Of a stretch of 25,058 nt of DNA, positions 1 through 9,206 are shown piece by piece. Below the pieces are notes generated by a model. It did not search any database. It was given only the letters and a program-made list of their open reading frames with translations, and was not told the DNA's origin. Source of the stretch: Fragilaria crotonensis (lineage: Eukaryota; Bacillariophyta; Fragilariophyceae; Fragilariales; Fragilariaceae); NCBI GenBank assembly GCA_022925895.1, contig JAKSYS010000792.1, positions 1 through 25,058 of the forward strand. The letters run 5' to 3'. The translations under genes were made by a program, and so were the position numbers. Position 1 is the stretch's first letter. Every line of letters starts with the position of its first letter.

Positions 1-488
1 GAATCTATCAGTAAGGTTCGAGCGCTCCGTAATCCGGAGTACTGTCCGTTGTACTCCAGTATGAACCAGGTACTGTACTATAATTCGTCTACTATGTCGA
101 CCTCACAATATGACAGTAGCATTTATTCGGAGGACATGAGTATCATACCTGGTTGCTGGTGGCATACAAGTACACGTACCAATGTTATCTCAACGAAACG
201 TTTTGGGTGATATATAGGGTGATAGGGTCATGTTGGACACCCCGCATAAATACCTTCGAGTCTCGAATGTCATTTGCACAATTGGGCATGACCGCATAAA
301 GAATGACACATGCCAGCAGTCGTATATGTAAACGTAAAAAAGTGACATCGGAAACAAGCATTTTTTCGTTTGTTATCGAAGGACAAGTTAAACATTTATA
401 AAATAAAATCAGAATGCAACATAGTGAATCTCCACTACTTTTATGGGATTAAACGTTTAAGCAACAGCGAACATCATCCTACGACGAA
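1..488. other. Left flank, no supported gene
   Basis: I see no convincing coding sequence here. The first 180 bases are rich in GTAC and AGTAC words, as are several other non-coding stretches of the window. Around 62-82 there is a short match (ACCAGGTACT followed a few bases later by CTATA) to 5983-5999, upstream of the second Cys-rich gene copy, which could be a remnant of a shared promoter. The clear duplication only begins near 489; the frame of the gene downstream is closed by a TAA at 458-460. Confidence 0.4.
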
Positions 489-2828
489 GCCCTGGAGTCG
501 GACCTCATCCTGAAACGAAATGTGTTTGCTCTTCGAGAATCTGGAATTGTGAGGCAGAAACTTGCCCAGTCGTCAAGGCAAATGATGCGTTACCTAACGG
601 TTGCACAGCTGACGGCGTAGCGGACTTGTCCAGTAACGACCCCCTCTGCCCTGTCGCAGGTCCGCTGGATGGAGGAGATCCAAGTTCTGGATGTGTGCCT
701 GCTCTCTACGGCAAGAGCTGCTCGTATGGAAGTGAGAAATGGTACGCATTTTATGCATACCATGCTGACTTGTTGTGCGATAGTGTCTTTCTCGTCGTCC
801 TCCCTTGATTGTCGCATCCACCACTAACTGATCTGAATTTGTCGTTTTTCTTGATGCAAAAGCTGTGGCCAATGCCATCCTAACTATATCTCCACATGTG
901 ACTCAAGTGGCATGTGGTTTTCGTTCTACACGGAAGCATGCTTCTTTCCATCATGCCAACGCATACCGATCACGGGTCTTGAAGGAAAGACTTGCGCTGA
1001 AGCCACCAGCGAGATTCTCAAGCTGTACCCTGGAATCAAAGTGCTTTGTGTGAAGGAAACTGATCCCTTGCCAACTGATGACAACTTCGAACGGTACCTA
1101 GTCATTACCGATGCAAATGGCAAAGTCCTTCAGGTTGTCTTCAACAGACTCGTCGCCTGCCCAGCAGAGTCTCCCGTCACGACCGAGCTTTCGTTTTGCG
1201 AATCCCCTGGCCAGGTGTGCAGCTACACGTCCGGAAGTAATCCCTTTCGAAACGCACAGTGCGAATCCTCGGACTCTTGCACCTGCAACTTTGGTAGTTG
1301 GCTCTGTTCAAGGAGCACTATCTGCGCTTCTTCTGAAGGAGCAAGTATTGGAACTGTTGCATCTCCTATTCTTACCGTGTGTCCCGAATCGTCGCCATTG
1401 GTGAGCAACAATACTACTTGCGACGCCGCCGAACCATGCACATTCATCTACAAGAGCAAGATTCCCGGGGCGACGTGTGAAAACACAGACACCTGCACGT
1501 GCACTGGCGGACAGTGGAAGTGTGACAGCGCTCTCGGTTGCGTCCCTGACGAGGCGCCATTCGTCATTGGTTGCCCAGAAGCATCTCCTGCACTTGGCAA
1601 TGTGACTGTTTGTGACGCTGCGCATCAAGAGTCACCGTGTACTTTCAAGTACAGCAGCACCGTTCCCGGAGGCATCTGTCAGAATACCGACACCTGCAGC
1701 TGCAACAGCACCACCTCGATTTGGGAGTGCGAACGCAGTATCGGGTGCGTCTCTGCCAACCCTCCGTTCATTATTGGTTGCCCTGCTGAGTCTCCGGTTG
1801 TCAGCAAAGTCACTACCTGTGATGCTGAACACCAGGAACAGCCGTGTGCGTTCAACTACCGCAGCACCTTTCCTGGAGCTATTTGTCAGAATGCCGACAT
1901 TTGCACCTGCAACAGCACCACGTCGCTTTGGGATTGCCAAAGTTCGATTGGGTGTGTCTCTGACAACCCGCCATTCATCATCGGTTGCCCTTTAGAGTCA
2001 CCAATCGTGAGCAATGTCACTGGCTGTGATGCTCAACACCAGGAACAGCCGTGTGCTTTCAAGTACGGCAGTACGATTCCTGGAGGAAGCTGTGAGAATA
2101 CCGATATCTGTAGCTGCAACAGCAACACCTCGCTTTGGAATTGCGACAGTTCGATTGGATGCGTCTCCGACAACCCTCCAGTCTTAACGTCCAGGATTGC
2201 TTGTCCTGTAGAGTCTCCGTTAGTCAGTAATACCACAACCTGTGATGCTGAACACCAGGACCAACCGTGTTCTTTCGCATACCCCAGTACCATTCCTGGA
2301 GGTATTTGTCAGGCTGCCGACATCTGCAGCTGCAACAGCACCACCGGAGTATGGAATTGCGACAGTTCGATCGCGTGCGTTTCTGAAAACCCTCCGTTCA
2401 TCATCGGTTGCCCCGCCGATTCACCTGTTGTGAGCAATGTCACTGTCTGCGACGCTGCACACCAAGAACAGCCATGTGCCTTCAAGTACGGCAGTACGAT
2501 TCCTGGAGGCATCTGTGAGAATACGGACATCTGTAACTGCAACACTACCAGTGGACTTTGGGATTGCGAAAGTTTGATCGGGTGCGTCTCCGATAACCCT
2601 CCTTTCATTATTGGTTGCCCTTCAGAGCCTCCTGCAATCGGCACTGTATGTGACGCTGAGCACCAGGAACAGCCGTGTACATTTGCTTACAGCAGTACCA
2701 TTCCTGGTGGGATTTGTGAGAATAACGACCTGTGTACCTGCGATAGCACCAGCGGGCTTTGGGCTTGCGATAAGGCGATCTCGTGCGTCTCTGACAACCC
2801 GCCATCGGTTGGTTCGGTGCTTCCTTAA
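489..2828 (+). CDS. 5'-truncated copy of Cys-rich repeat protein with potato inhibitor I-like domain
   Basis: This is the left copy of a tandemly duplicated gene. Exon sequence runs 489-741 and 863-2828, joined over a 121-nt GT-AG intron; after splicing the frame reads without a stop to TAA at 2826-2828. It matches the right copy from 489 onward (equivalent to 6475), so the signal peptide and first 69 or so residues present there are missing. The ATG at 912 is in frame but is a point difference from GAG in the other copy, so I do not take it as the natural start. Domains: Cys-rich head, a potato inhibitor I-like segment at about 975-1145, then eight Cys-rich units. The units repeat every 207 bp and have eight cysteines each. 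Either it uses an unseen upstream exon or it is a pseudogene without secretion signal. The intact 638-codon exon argues for recent origin or continued constraint. The product is not assigned to any named protein. Confidence 0.7.
742..862 (+). other. Intron of left Cys-rich copy
   Basis: The intron begins GTACGC and ends CAAAAG, 121 nt, phase 2 (TG|C codon). A CTAAC branch-like motif lies near 821. The open frame before it meets a stop at 806-808, while the joined frame continues as Cys-Cys-Gly-Gln-Cys. The intron at 6718-6838 has identical length and position; I count five differences between them. Confidence 0.85.
1158..2819 (+). repeat. Eight-unit coding tandem repeat, 207-bp period
   Basis: The first cysteine codons of successive units lie at about 1158, 1381, 1572, 1779, 1986, 2202, 2409 and 2616. 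From unit 3 on the spacing is exactly 207 bp (69 codons), except 216 bp before unit 6, which carries three extra codons ahead of its Ala-Cys-Pro. Units 1 and 2 are diverged. Consensus spacing within a unit is C-x12-C-x8-C-x12-C-x5-C-x1-C-x8-C-x5-C, then ten residues to the next unit. Confidence 0.9.
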
Positions 2829-3514
2829 TTATCAATCTATTCCAAAGTAGCGACTACTTTCGATTCTGCTCTTGGGACCAGCTCGACGCTTGAGACCGAA
2901 GCTTAGTCTGGCGTACGTTATACACAAAGATAACGTAGGCATGCATTGATGAGGGATCAGCATTGATTGTTCAACACGTAGTAGTCGCTGCAATAGTACG
3001 ACATGGTAGTCCCGCAAAAATGCTGTAGATCTGAGTCTTCTCGGTATCTTTTCGGTCAGATTTGGGGTCGTTGGCTACCGAACATCGAGAGATAGAAACT
3101 CCGAACATGCTGTCGAGGAGCTGATGAGTGGATGTCGATGTTTAGCACTATTCTTGAACCTATGTTATATCATGAGGTTGCCTAATCACCGGCAGTCCTT
3201 CTTCTTTGAACAAAAATGAGATGTCTTCAGTCGCTCCTTCTTAGCGAAGCACATTCCAGGCCGTTGGACTATTCGACGATGTCGGTTTTCTTTCACTCAG
3301 CGCCTATATGTTACTCTGTTTACTCTAGTAGGCTCTAACTCGAAGAGGAATCGGACACAAAGCACTACGGGACTGCAGATACTGAGGCCGCATACCAATT
3401 ACACTTGCGTAATCAAATGTAGCGTGTAGCAGGCTCGTTCTCTGAACCGAGCGCCCCACAATCGGTCGGTAACGTAGGGATGGAAAATCCAGAGCATCAA
3501 AAATGTGATCAATG
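2829..3514. other. 3' flank of left Cys-rich copy and spacer
   Basis: The first 180 bases match the 3' flank of the right copy (9207 to about 9378), so they probably include the 3' UTR and polyadenylation region. From about 3010 to 3514 I see no supported gene or RNA. Confidence 0.4.
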
Positions 3515-4165
3515 TCACGACTTCACGTCCCTGGAATACTTTCGTCTGCGTAGTCGTGCGTCTTCTTCGAAGTCGAGGGATGATTCTCGAAGCTGATTCA
3601 GTGCATCAGCAAAGTGTACGGTCTGCAGAGAAAACAATGACTCGCCGTCCACATGTACCAAGGCATTTGTTTTGAAACGACTGGATCGGTCAGAATCCAA
3701 AATTGTGAAACTGACTTGTCGAGCTCACCATCTAGACAATGAAGGCGTTACTCGTTAATACGAGCACTGTTTTAGGAGCAACGACTTCATATGCTTCAAC
3801 ACCTTACCCGCTTCAATGAAATCTCGCAGTTGTCGTGGACCCAATTCGTCCAACCTCGTCGTGAACGCAAGGTCTCCATTCATCAGTGCATACAACAAGG
3901 CCGCAGTTTAGTCCACGTGGCGAGCAGCTTCACCATGGACAAGAGAAAGAACTAGAGTCAAAGGCCCTGTCGTCCAGCTCAGCAGGGGTGCAACTCATTC
4001 AAGGAAATCAATGGCCTCGGACACAAAAACCGAGATTTCAGCTTCTTAATCATTGACAACGTACGAAAGCACGACACTGCCATAACGATAGGATTTGCAA
4101 ATGCTTCAAAAGGAGCCTGAGAGCATGCAGCAAATGCACGTAGGGACAGGAGGGGCCAAAGTCAA
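3515..4165 (-). pseudogene. Decayed protein-coding relic, family unknown
   Basis: Read on the minus strand, several consecutive segments have protein-like composition but sit in different frames and are broken by stops. From about 4165 to 4045 one frame reads a segment containing AFAACSQAPFEAFANPIV. A second frame from about 4040 down to 3755 includes EISVFVSEAIDFLE, SWTTGPLTLVLSLVHGEAAR and LYALMNGDLAFTTRLDELG, interrupted by TGA (3995-3997) and TAA (3908-3910) and ending at TAA 3755-3757. A third open stretch, about 3720-3515, reads acidic and basic helix-like sequence ending at TGA. Frame changes plus nonsense codons suggest a dead gene or very fragmented exons. I do not recognise the family. 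Confidence 0.45.
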
Positions 4166-4871
4166 TCGAGAACGGAGATGAGGCCACAATCAGCACCGAC
4201 GTGGTGATGATATGCACGGAGCATCAATCAACATGACATAATCATGGTGTTAAAACCAGTGGAGACGGCTGCCGGTGTGTCATTGAATGCTGTGATGCAA
4301 CGACGGAAAGCGCCACTGAGTGCAAGATGTCAAACGAGGTGCATCTGAAGTGCACCCAACCACTAGATAACAACCTTCGGAGCGCCCCTCCCAGGAAATT
4401 GTCGATCGTTGCAAACGCCGTGGTAGCACACCCAGGTATGAAGGGAGGACAGAAGCCACATTCCTCCGCGCAGTCGCCGTGGATAGTTTAATTTCAGAAT
4501 TAGACCGGGCCTTGACGTTCGGGACCCACTAAATCTGCTGCCAAATAATCGTGAACTTCGGCTTACGGTCGATGACACGGCGCCGCGTTTCTTCGAATGT
4601 CCACATGCCAGTACAAACGGCGGCCTCCTCGTCTTTTCAAGTGTTTATTTGTCTCTGCCTTCCTTGTTCGTTTCCCTAATAAGCGCTTTGTGCTGTGCCT
4701 TCTTAACGTCGCCTATGCTGTTGGGTCAACACAGATCGTCTGGACTTTGGACCGTCAAGAGGTAATGAATGAACTCCTGGCAAGTGGCGAGTAGTCTACA
4801 AAAGGTTTATGACACCAATAGAGAATCGTAGCAATCTCGGGTGTGACAGAAGCGAGAAGCGAGGGATCATT
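4166..4871. other. Spacer without supported gene
   Basis: Short open frames on both strands (for example 4597-4794 plus, 65 codons, and 4363-4578 minus, 71 codons) have no recognisable domain and lie in unremarkable sequence. I make no gene call. Confidence 0.35.
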
Positions 4872-4906
4872 CTACTACCACCTAAAAATGGCTTAGAGCC
4901 ACTAAA
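4872..4906 (+). repeat. Left terminal inverted repeat
   Basis: This 35-bp sequence pairs with 5582-5616 in inverted orientation with a single mismatch. Confidence 0.8.
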
Positions 4907-4989
4907 TTACATCATGTCGGACTAAAAATATCAAAATGAAAATCTGTTGAATCTATTTCACTTCACACGTAACATTTTAGATAATGCTT

Positions 4990-5238
4990 TTAGGTATCAT
5001 ATGGTTTAATCATTTCTGCACTGGAGAAAGAATTGATTAAGTTGTCGATGATTTTGGAAGCTTCATTTTTGTTTTTAGTGGCTCCAAGCAATTTATTGAT
5101 TCTATATATACTCTTATAGTTTTCAATGTTCATCCGTTGAATAATTTTACACCATTCGACAAAAATTTCACCCCATTCCCAGGTACTGCTACGCTGATTG
5201 TACGCAGAGCACCGGTATTGATTTGGAGGAGGTACCAC
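4990..5238 (-). CDS. Hypothetical ORF inside inverted-repeat element
   Basis: An 82-codon frame lies on the minus strand in the AT-rich left part of the element. Its second half is lysine-, asparagine- and isoleucine-rich (for example GATKNKNEASKIIDNL) and helix-like, but I see no transposase signature such as a DDE or DDD catalytic set. It could be the tail of a decayed transposase or chance. Its 3' half of the frame overlaps nothing else convincing. Confidence 0.2.
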   Translation of the reverse strand: MVPPPNQYRCSAYNQRSSTWEWGEIFVEWCKIIQRMNIENYKSIYRINKLLGATKNKNEASKIIDNLINSFSSAEMIKPYDT

Positions 5239-5568
5239 GAACCAGTCCCGTGCGAACAGGTTCTACATGTGAAATTTATTTCCCGAAAATGGCATCGATA
5301 TTTCTCGCATGCGCTCGACGGAGTACTGCGTTGTACGCAATGCAAAATTGGAGGCCCGGCTCAATGGTGTACAATTCGGGAGGTGCAAAATTTCCGTGGT
5401 ACCAACTTCCAGTGTGATTATCATTACACAGTCATCCAAAATTTACTTTTTGGACAGCAAATGAACGTAGCTCCACATTGCAGCGAACGTCATTGCCATA
5501 TGTGTAGTAGCAATTCAATGGATATTGAGGTCCTTTTTCGTAGAGGCAAAGAAAATTACACCATTTAA
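5137..5568 (+). CDS. Hypothetical 143-residue ORF inside inverted-repeat element
   Basis: The frame runs from ATG at 5137 to TAA at 5568, shortly before the right terminal repeat. It has His and Cys residues in CxxC-like settings (RCTQCK around the middle; HCSERHCHMC near the end), which might be remnants of a zinc-binding fold. It overlaps the minus-strand ORF at 4990-5238 antisense. I do not recognise a family; it may be fortuitous. Confidence 0.25.
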   Translation: MNNFTPFDKNFTPFPGTATLIVRRAPVLIWRRYHEPVPCEQVLHVKFISRKWHRYFSHALDGVLRCTQCKIGGPAQWCTIREVQNFRGTNFQCDYHYTVIQNLLFGQQMNVAPHCSERHCHMCSSNSMDIEVLFRRGKENYTI

Positions 5569-5581
5569 TGGCTGAAATTTT

Positions 5582-5616
5582 TTTAATGGCTCTAAGCCAT
5601 TTTTAGGTGGTAGTAG
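5582..5616 (-). repeat. Right terminal inverted repeat
   Basis: This is the partner of 4872-4906: 34 of 35 positions are complementary. Confidence 0.8.
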
Positions 5617-6259
5617 CTTCGGCAATTATGCTGTGAACCGGAATGTTCTACAGACCCGACGAAAATCGCTTGGGTATGTCACACAAAAGTACTCATGACA
5701 TTCGAACGACCATTCGAGTTTGTAGGGGATCAAATACATAGAACAACATCGACTATGAGATGTCGTGCCAAATATGTCGTCATACCGATGAATCGATGTT
5801 TAAGAATTGCCAACACGATTTGGTCCATACTTAATACACTCGTGAATGAACAACTAACCAACTTGCTACCAATGGATACATGTTCAATGCTTATTCATGC
5901 GTCCATCACTTCGCGTATCTAGTCTATATATAGCCCATGTAAAAATCAAAATCTAAGTATGTACTCTGGAGTACATCGTTCAAGGACCAGGTACTACTAT
6001 AGCATACCAGTCTTCGACGTAACATGAAAACCTGAATTCAAGCCGGAATCCTGGATCCGACCTGACGTGTCTACCCCACATTCCAAAAAGATATGAATCT
6101 ACAGTACAATACTCAGAGAACCAGATTCTACGTGTGTGAGTAGGACCTACTTCACGTGTTAATTCAGTAAATTGCTCACACTTTTTTCACGTAGTCACCT
6201 TTCAGATTGCGACTTGCGACCGATAACCAAAGTAGCTCCGTCAGAAGCTAACGGCCACC
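5617..6259. promoter_or_regulatory. Upstream region of complete Cys-rich gene
   Basis: About 640 bp precede the start codon. It has a TATATATA stretch at 5925-5932 and a GTAC-rich cluster at about 5959-6000 that includes ACCAGGTACT, shared with the region ahead of the left copy. A 75-codon frame at 5695-5922 shows no recognisable domain. Promoter function is inferred from position only. Confidence 0.3.
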
Positions 6260-9206
6260 ATGTTAGCATCCAATGTTTGGACTTTCCTACTTGCCCTCAG
6301 CTTTGCTGTTGTGCAAGGGGAGCCAGAGCCTCCTTGGTTTCAGCGCATCTCCGCCACATTCGATGGCGTTAATCTCCAGAAATGCAGTAGGAGGCCCAAG
6401 GCGCCAGAGAACAATACCCGGTGCTCGAAAATCCCCAAAACCTGCTTCTTCGGAAATCAAGATTGCCCTGGAGTCGGACCTCACCCGGTAACGAAATGTG
6501 CTTGCTCTTCGAGAATCTGGAAGTGTGAGGCAGAGACATGCCCAGTCGTCAAGGCAAATGATGCGTTACCTAACGGTTGCACAGCTGACGGCGTAGCGGA
6601 CTTGTCCAGTAACGACCCCCTCTGCCCTGTCGCAGGTCCGCTGGATGGAGGAGATCCAAGTTCTGGATGTGTGCCTGCTCTCTACGGCAAGAGCTGCGCG
6701 TATGGAAGTGAGAAATGGTACGCAGTTTATGCATACCATGCTGACTTGTTGTGTGACAGTGCCTTTCTCGTCGTCCTCCCTTGATTGTCGCATCCACCAC
6801 TAACTGATCTGAATTTCTCGTTTTTCTTGATGCAAAAGCTGTGGCCAATGCCATCCTAACTATATCTCCACATGTGACTCAAGTGGAGAGTGGTTTTCGT
6901 TCTTCACGGATGCATGCTTATTTCCATCATGCCAACGCATACCTATTACCGGTCTCGAAGGAAAGACTTGCGCTGAAGCGACAAGCGAGATTCTCAAGCT
7001 GTACCCTGGAATCAAAGTGCTTTGTGTGAAGGAAACTGATCCCTTGCCAACTGATGACAACTTCGAACGGTACCTAGTCATTACCGATGCCAATGGTAAA
7101 GTCCTTCAGGTTGTCTTCAACAAAGTCGTCGCCTGCCCGGCAGAGTCTCCCGTCACGACCGAGCTTTCGTTTTGCGAATCCCCTGGCCAGGTCTGCAGCT
7201 ACGTCTACGAAAGTAATCCCATTCCAAACGCCAAGTGCGAGGCTTCGGATTCTTGCACCTGCAACTTTGGTAGTTGGCTCTGTTCGAGTGGCATTGCCTG
7301 CGTTGGAGGAGAAATTCAACCTCCCGTTCTTACCGTTTGTCCCGAAACGTCGCCATTGGTGAGCAACAATACGACTTGCGACGCCGCGGCTGGACCCTGC
7401 ACATTCATCTACAAAAGCAAGATTCCCGGGGCGACGTGTGAAAGCACAGACACCTGCACGTGCACTGGTGGACAGTGGAAGTGTGATAGTGTTGTCGGGT
7501 GCGTTCCTGACGAGGCGCCATTCATCATTGGTTGCCCAGAAGCATCTCCTGCACTTGGCAATGTGACTGTGTGCGATGCTGCGCACCAGGAGTCACCGTG
7601 TACTTTCAAGTACAGTAGTACCATTCCTGGAGGCATCTGTCAGAATACCGACACCTGCGGCTGCAACAGTACCACCTCGATTTGGGATTGCGAACGCAGT
7701 ATCGGGTGCGTCTCTGCCAACCCTCCTTTCATTATTGGTTGCCCTGCTGAGTCTCCGGTCGTCAGCAAAGTCAATGCCTGCGATGCTCAACACCAGGAAC
7801 AGCCGTGTTCCTTCAACTACGGCAGCACCTTTCCTGGAGCTATTTGTCAGAATGCCGACATTTGCACGTGCAACAGCACCACGGCGCTTTGGGATTGCCA
7901 AAGTTCGATTGGGTGTGTCTCTGACAACCCGCCTTTCATCATCGGTTGCCCTCTAGAGTCACCAGTCGTGAGCAATGTCACGAGCTGTGATGCTCAACAC
8001 CAGGAACAGCCGTGCGCTTTCAAGTACGGCAGTACGATTCCTGGAGGCATCTGTCAGAATGCCGACATTTGCTCATGCAACAGCACCACCTCGCTTTGGA
8101 ATTGCGAGGTGTCGATCGGATGTGTTTCTGACAATCCTCCGTTCATTATTGGTTGCCCTTTAGAGTCACCAGTCGTCAGCAATGTCACGAGCTGTGATGC
8201 TCAACACCCGGAACAGCCGTGTTCTTTCAATTATGGCAGTACGATTCCTGGAGGCATCTGCGGGAATACCGACATGTGCACCTGCAACAGCACCACCGCG
8301 CTTTGGGACTGCCAAAGTTTGATCGCGTGTGTCTCTGACAACCCTACGTTCATCATTGCGTGTCCCGCAGAGTCTCCAGTCGTTAGCAATGTCACTGTCT
8401 GTGACGCTGCACACCAGGAACAGCCGTGTACTTTCAAGTACGGCAGTACGATTCCTGGAGGCATCTGTGAGAATACCGACATTTGCACCTGCAACGGCAC
8501 CACCGCGCTTTGGAATTGCGACAGTTTGATCGGATGCGTCTCCGACAATCCCCCTGTCGCTACATTCAGAATTGCGTGTCCTGTAGAGTCTCCGTTAGTC
8601 AGCAATACTACAACCTGTGATGCTGAACACCAGGACCATCCGTGTTCTTTTGGATACCCCAGTACCATTCCTGGAGGTATTTGTCAGACTGTGGACATCT
8701 GCAGCTGCAACAGCACCACTGGACTTTGGAATTGCGACAGTTCGATTGGGTGCGTCTCAGCCGACCCTCCGTTCATCATTGGTTGCCCCGCAGAGTCTCC
8801 CGTTGTCGGCAATGTCACTGTCTGTGATGCTGCACACCAAGAACAGCCATGTTCTTTCAAGTACAGCAGTACGATTCCTGGAGGCATCTGTGGGAATACC
8901 GACATTTGCACCTGCAACAATGTTACCGCACTATGGAATTGCGAAAGCTTGATCGGGTGCGTATCTGACAATCCTCCTTTCATTATTGGTTGCCCATCAG
9001 AGCCTCCTGCAAACGGCACGGTTTGTGACGCTCAACACCAGGAACAGCCGTGTGGTTTCGTTTACAACAGCACCATTCCAGGAGGCATTTGTGAGAATAA
9101 GGATCTGTGTACCTGCGACAGCCCTGGCGGGCTTTGGGTTTGCGATAAGGCGATCGCGTGCGTCTCTGACAACCCGCCATCAATCGGCTCGGGGGTTCGT
9201 GATTGA
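6260..9206 (+). CDS. Secreted Cys-rich repeat protein with potato inhibitor I-like domain
   Basis: Exons 6260-6717 and 6839-9206 join to a 941-residue protein. The start ATG has a CCACC context. Residues 1-20 form a signal peptide (cleavage probably after Val-Gln-Gly), so the protein enters the secretory pathway. Residues about 40-190 are Cys-rich, including a CxC...WxC motif. Residues about 190-247 resemble potato inhibitor I / eglin: Gly-Lys then Ala, Ile, Tyr-Pro, a hydrophobic strand, an acidic loop, Arg, and a final Asp-x-x-Gly-Lys-Val strand. By alignment the reactive bond would be Thr224-Asp225. Ten units of 69 residues with eight Cys each fill the rest; the DxCxC...WxC core resembles Cys-rich repeats I recall from myxobacterial secreted proteins, an unverified impression. 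I count about 16 NxS/T sequons in units 2-10. Role unknown; a cell-surface or extracellular protease inhibitor is plausible. There is no C-terminal membrane anchor. Confidence 0.8.
6718..6838 (+). other. Intron of right Cys-rich copy
   Basis: The 121-nt intron begins GTACGC and ends CAAAAG with CTAAC near 6797. Without splicing, the first exon runs into TGA at 6782-6784 and loses the Cys pattern. With splicing, Lys-Cys-Cys-Gly-Gln-Cys follows in frame and remains open to 9206. Confidence 0.9.
6951..7121 (+). other. Potato inhibitor I-like (I13) domain
   Basis: The segment encodes residues 191-247 of the right copy; its counterpart in the left copy is at 975-1145. Key features in order: Gly-Leu-Glu-Gly-Lys, helix with Ala-Glu-Ala and Ile-Leu, Tyr-Pro-Gly, strand Lys-Val-Leu-Cys-Val, loop Asp-Pro-Leu-Pro-Thr-Asp-Asp, Arg, then strand ending Gly-Lys-Val-Leu-Gln-Val-Val. 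The order fits the eglin/CI-2 fold. Two cysteines (Thr-Cys-Ala and Leu-Cys-Val) could form a disulfide between helix and strand. Based on pattern only. Confidence 0.55.
7134..9203 (+). repeat. Ten-unit coding tandem repeat, 207-bp period
   Basis: The first cysteine codons of the units are at 7134, 7338, 7533, 7740, 7947, 8154, 8361, 8577, 8784 and 8991. The 216-bp step before unit 8 (extra codons before Arg-Ile-Ala-Cys-Pro) matches the step before unit 6 of the left copy. Thus units 6 and 7 here are the ones gained here or lost on the left. Last units in both copies are shortened (Pro-Ser-Glu-Pro-Pro start). Confidence 0.9.

Larger units (their letters stand above)
489..3008 (+). repeat. Left arm of segmental tandem duplication
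   Basis: Homology to the right arm starts at a GCCCTGGAG word (489; 6475 in the right arm). It covers exon, intron and repeat array and continues about 180 bp beyond the stop codon, fading near the GACATG word at about 3003. Upstream of 489 the two copies are unrelated by eye. Shared intron and 3' flank show that this was a DNA-level duplication, not retrocopying. Confidence 0.85.
4872..5616. mobile_element. MITE-like element with 35-bp terminal inverted repeats
   Basis: Positions 4872-4906 and 5582-5616 are reverse complements with one mismatch in 35 (C at 4902 against A at 5586); the first 30 bp are perfect. The ends begin CTACTACCACC and close GGTGGTAGTAG. The element is 745 bp, and its left part is AT-rich. 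Target-site duplication is uncertain: trimming three bases from each end leaves TA on both sides, which would suit a Tc1/mariner-type insertion but is weak evidence. No recognisable transposase is present, so it is probably non-autonomous. It inserted into the spacer between the duplicated Cys-rich genes. Confidence 0.75.

Noticed and set aside
912..914. ATG at 912 as the natural start of the left Cys-rich gene
   Set aside because: The codon corresponds to GAG in the middle of a conserved Cys-rich region of the right copy, and the upstream exon-intron-exon structure is preserved.
1158..2819. CRISPR-like or satellite interpretation of the 207-bp repeats
   Set aside because: The period is a multiple of three, cysteines are conserved at codon level and there are no spacers; these are coding repeats.
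8166..9019. Long minus-strand frames across both Cys-rich arrays
   Set aside because: They recur with the 207-bp period as antisense reflections of the repeat; none has independent support.
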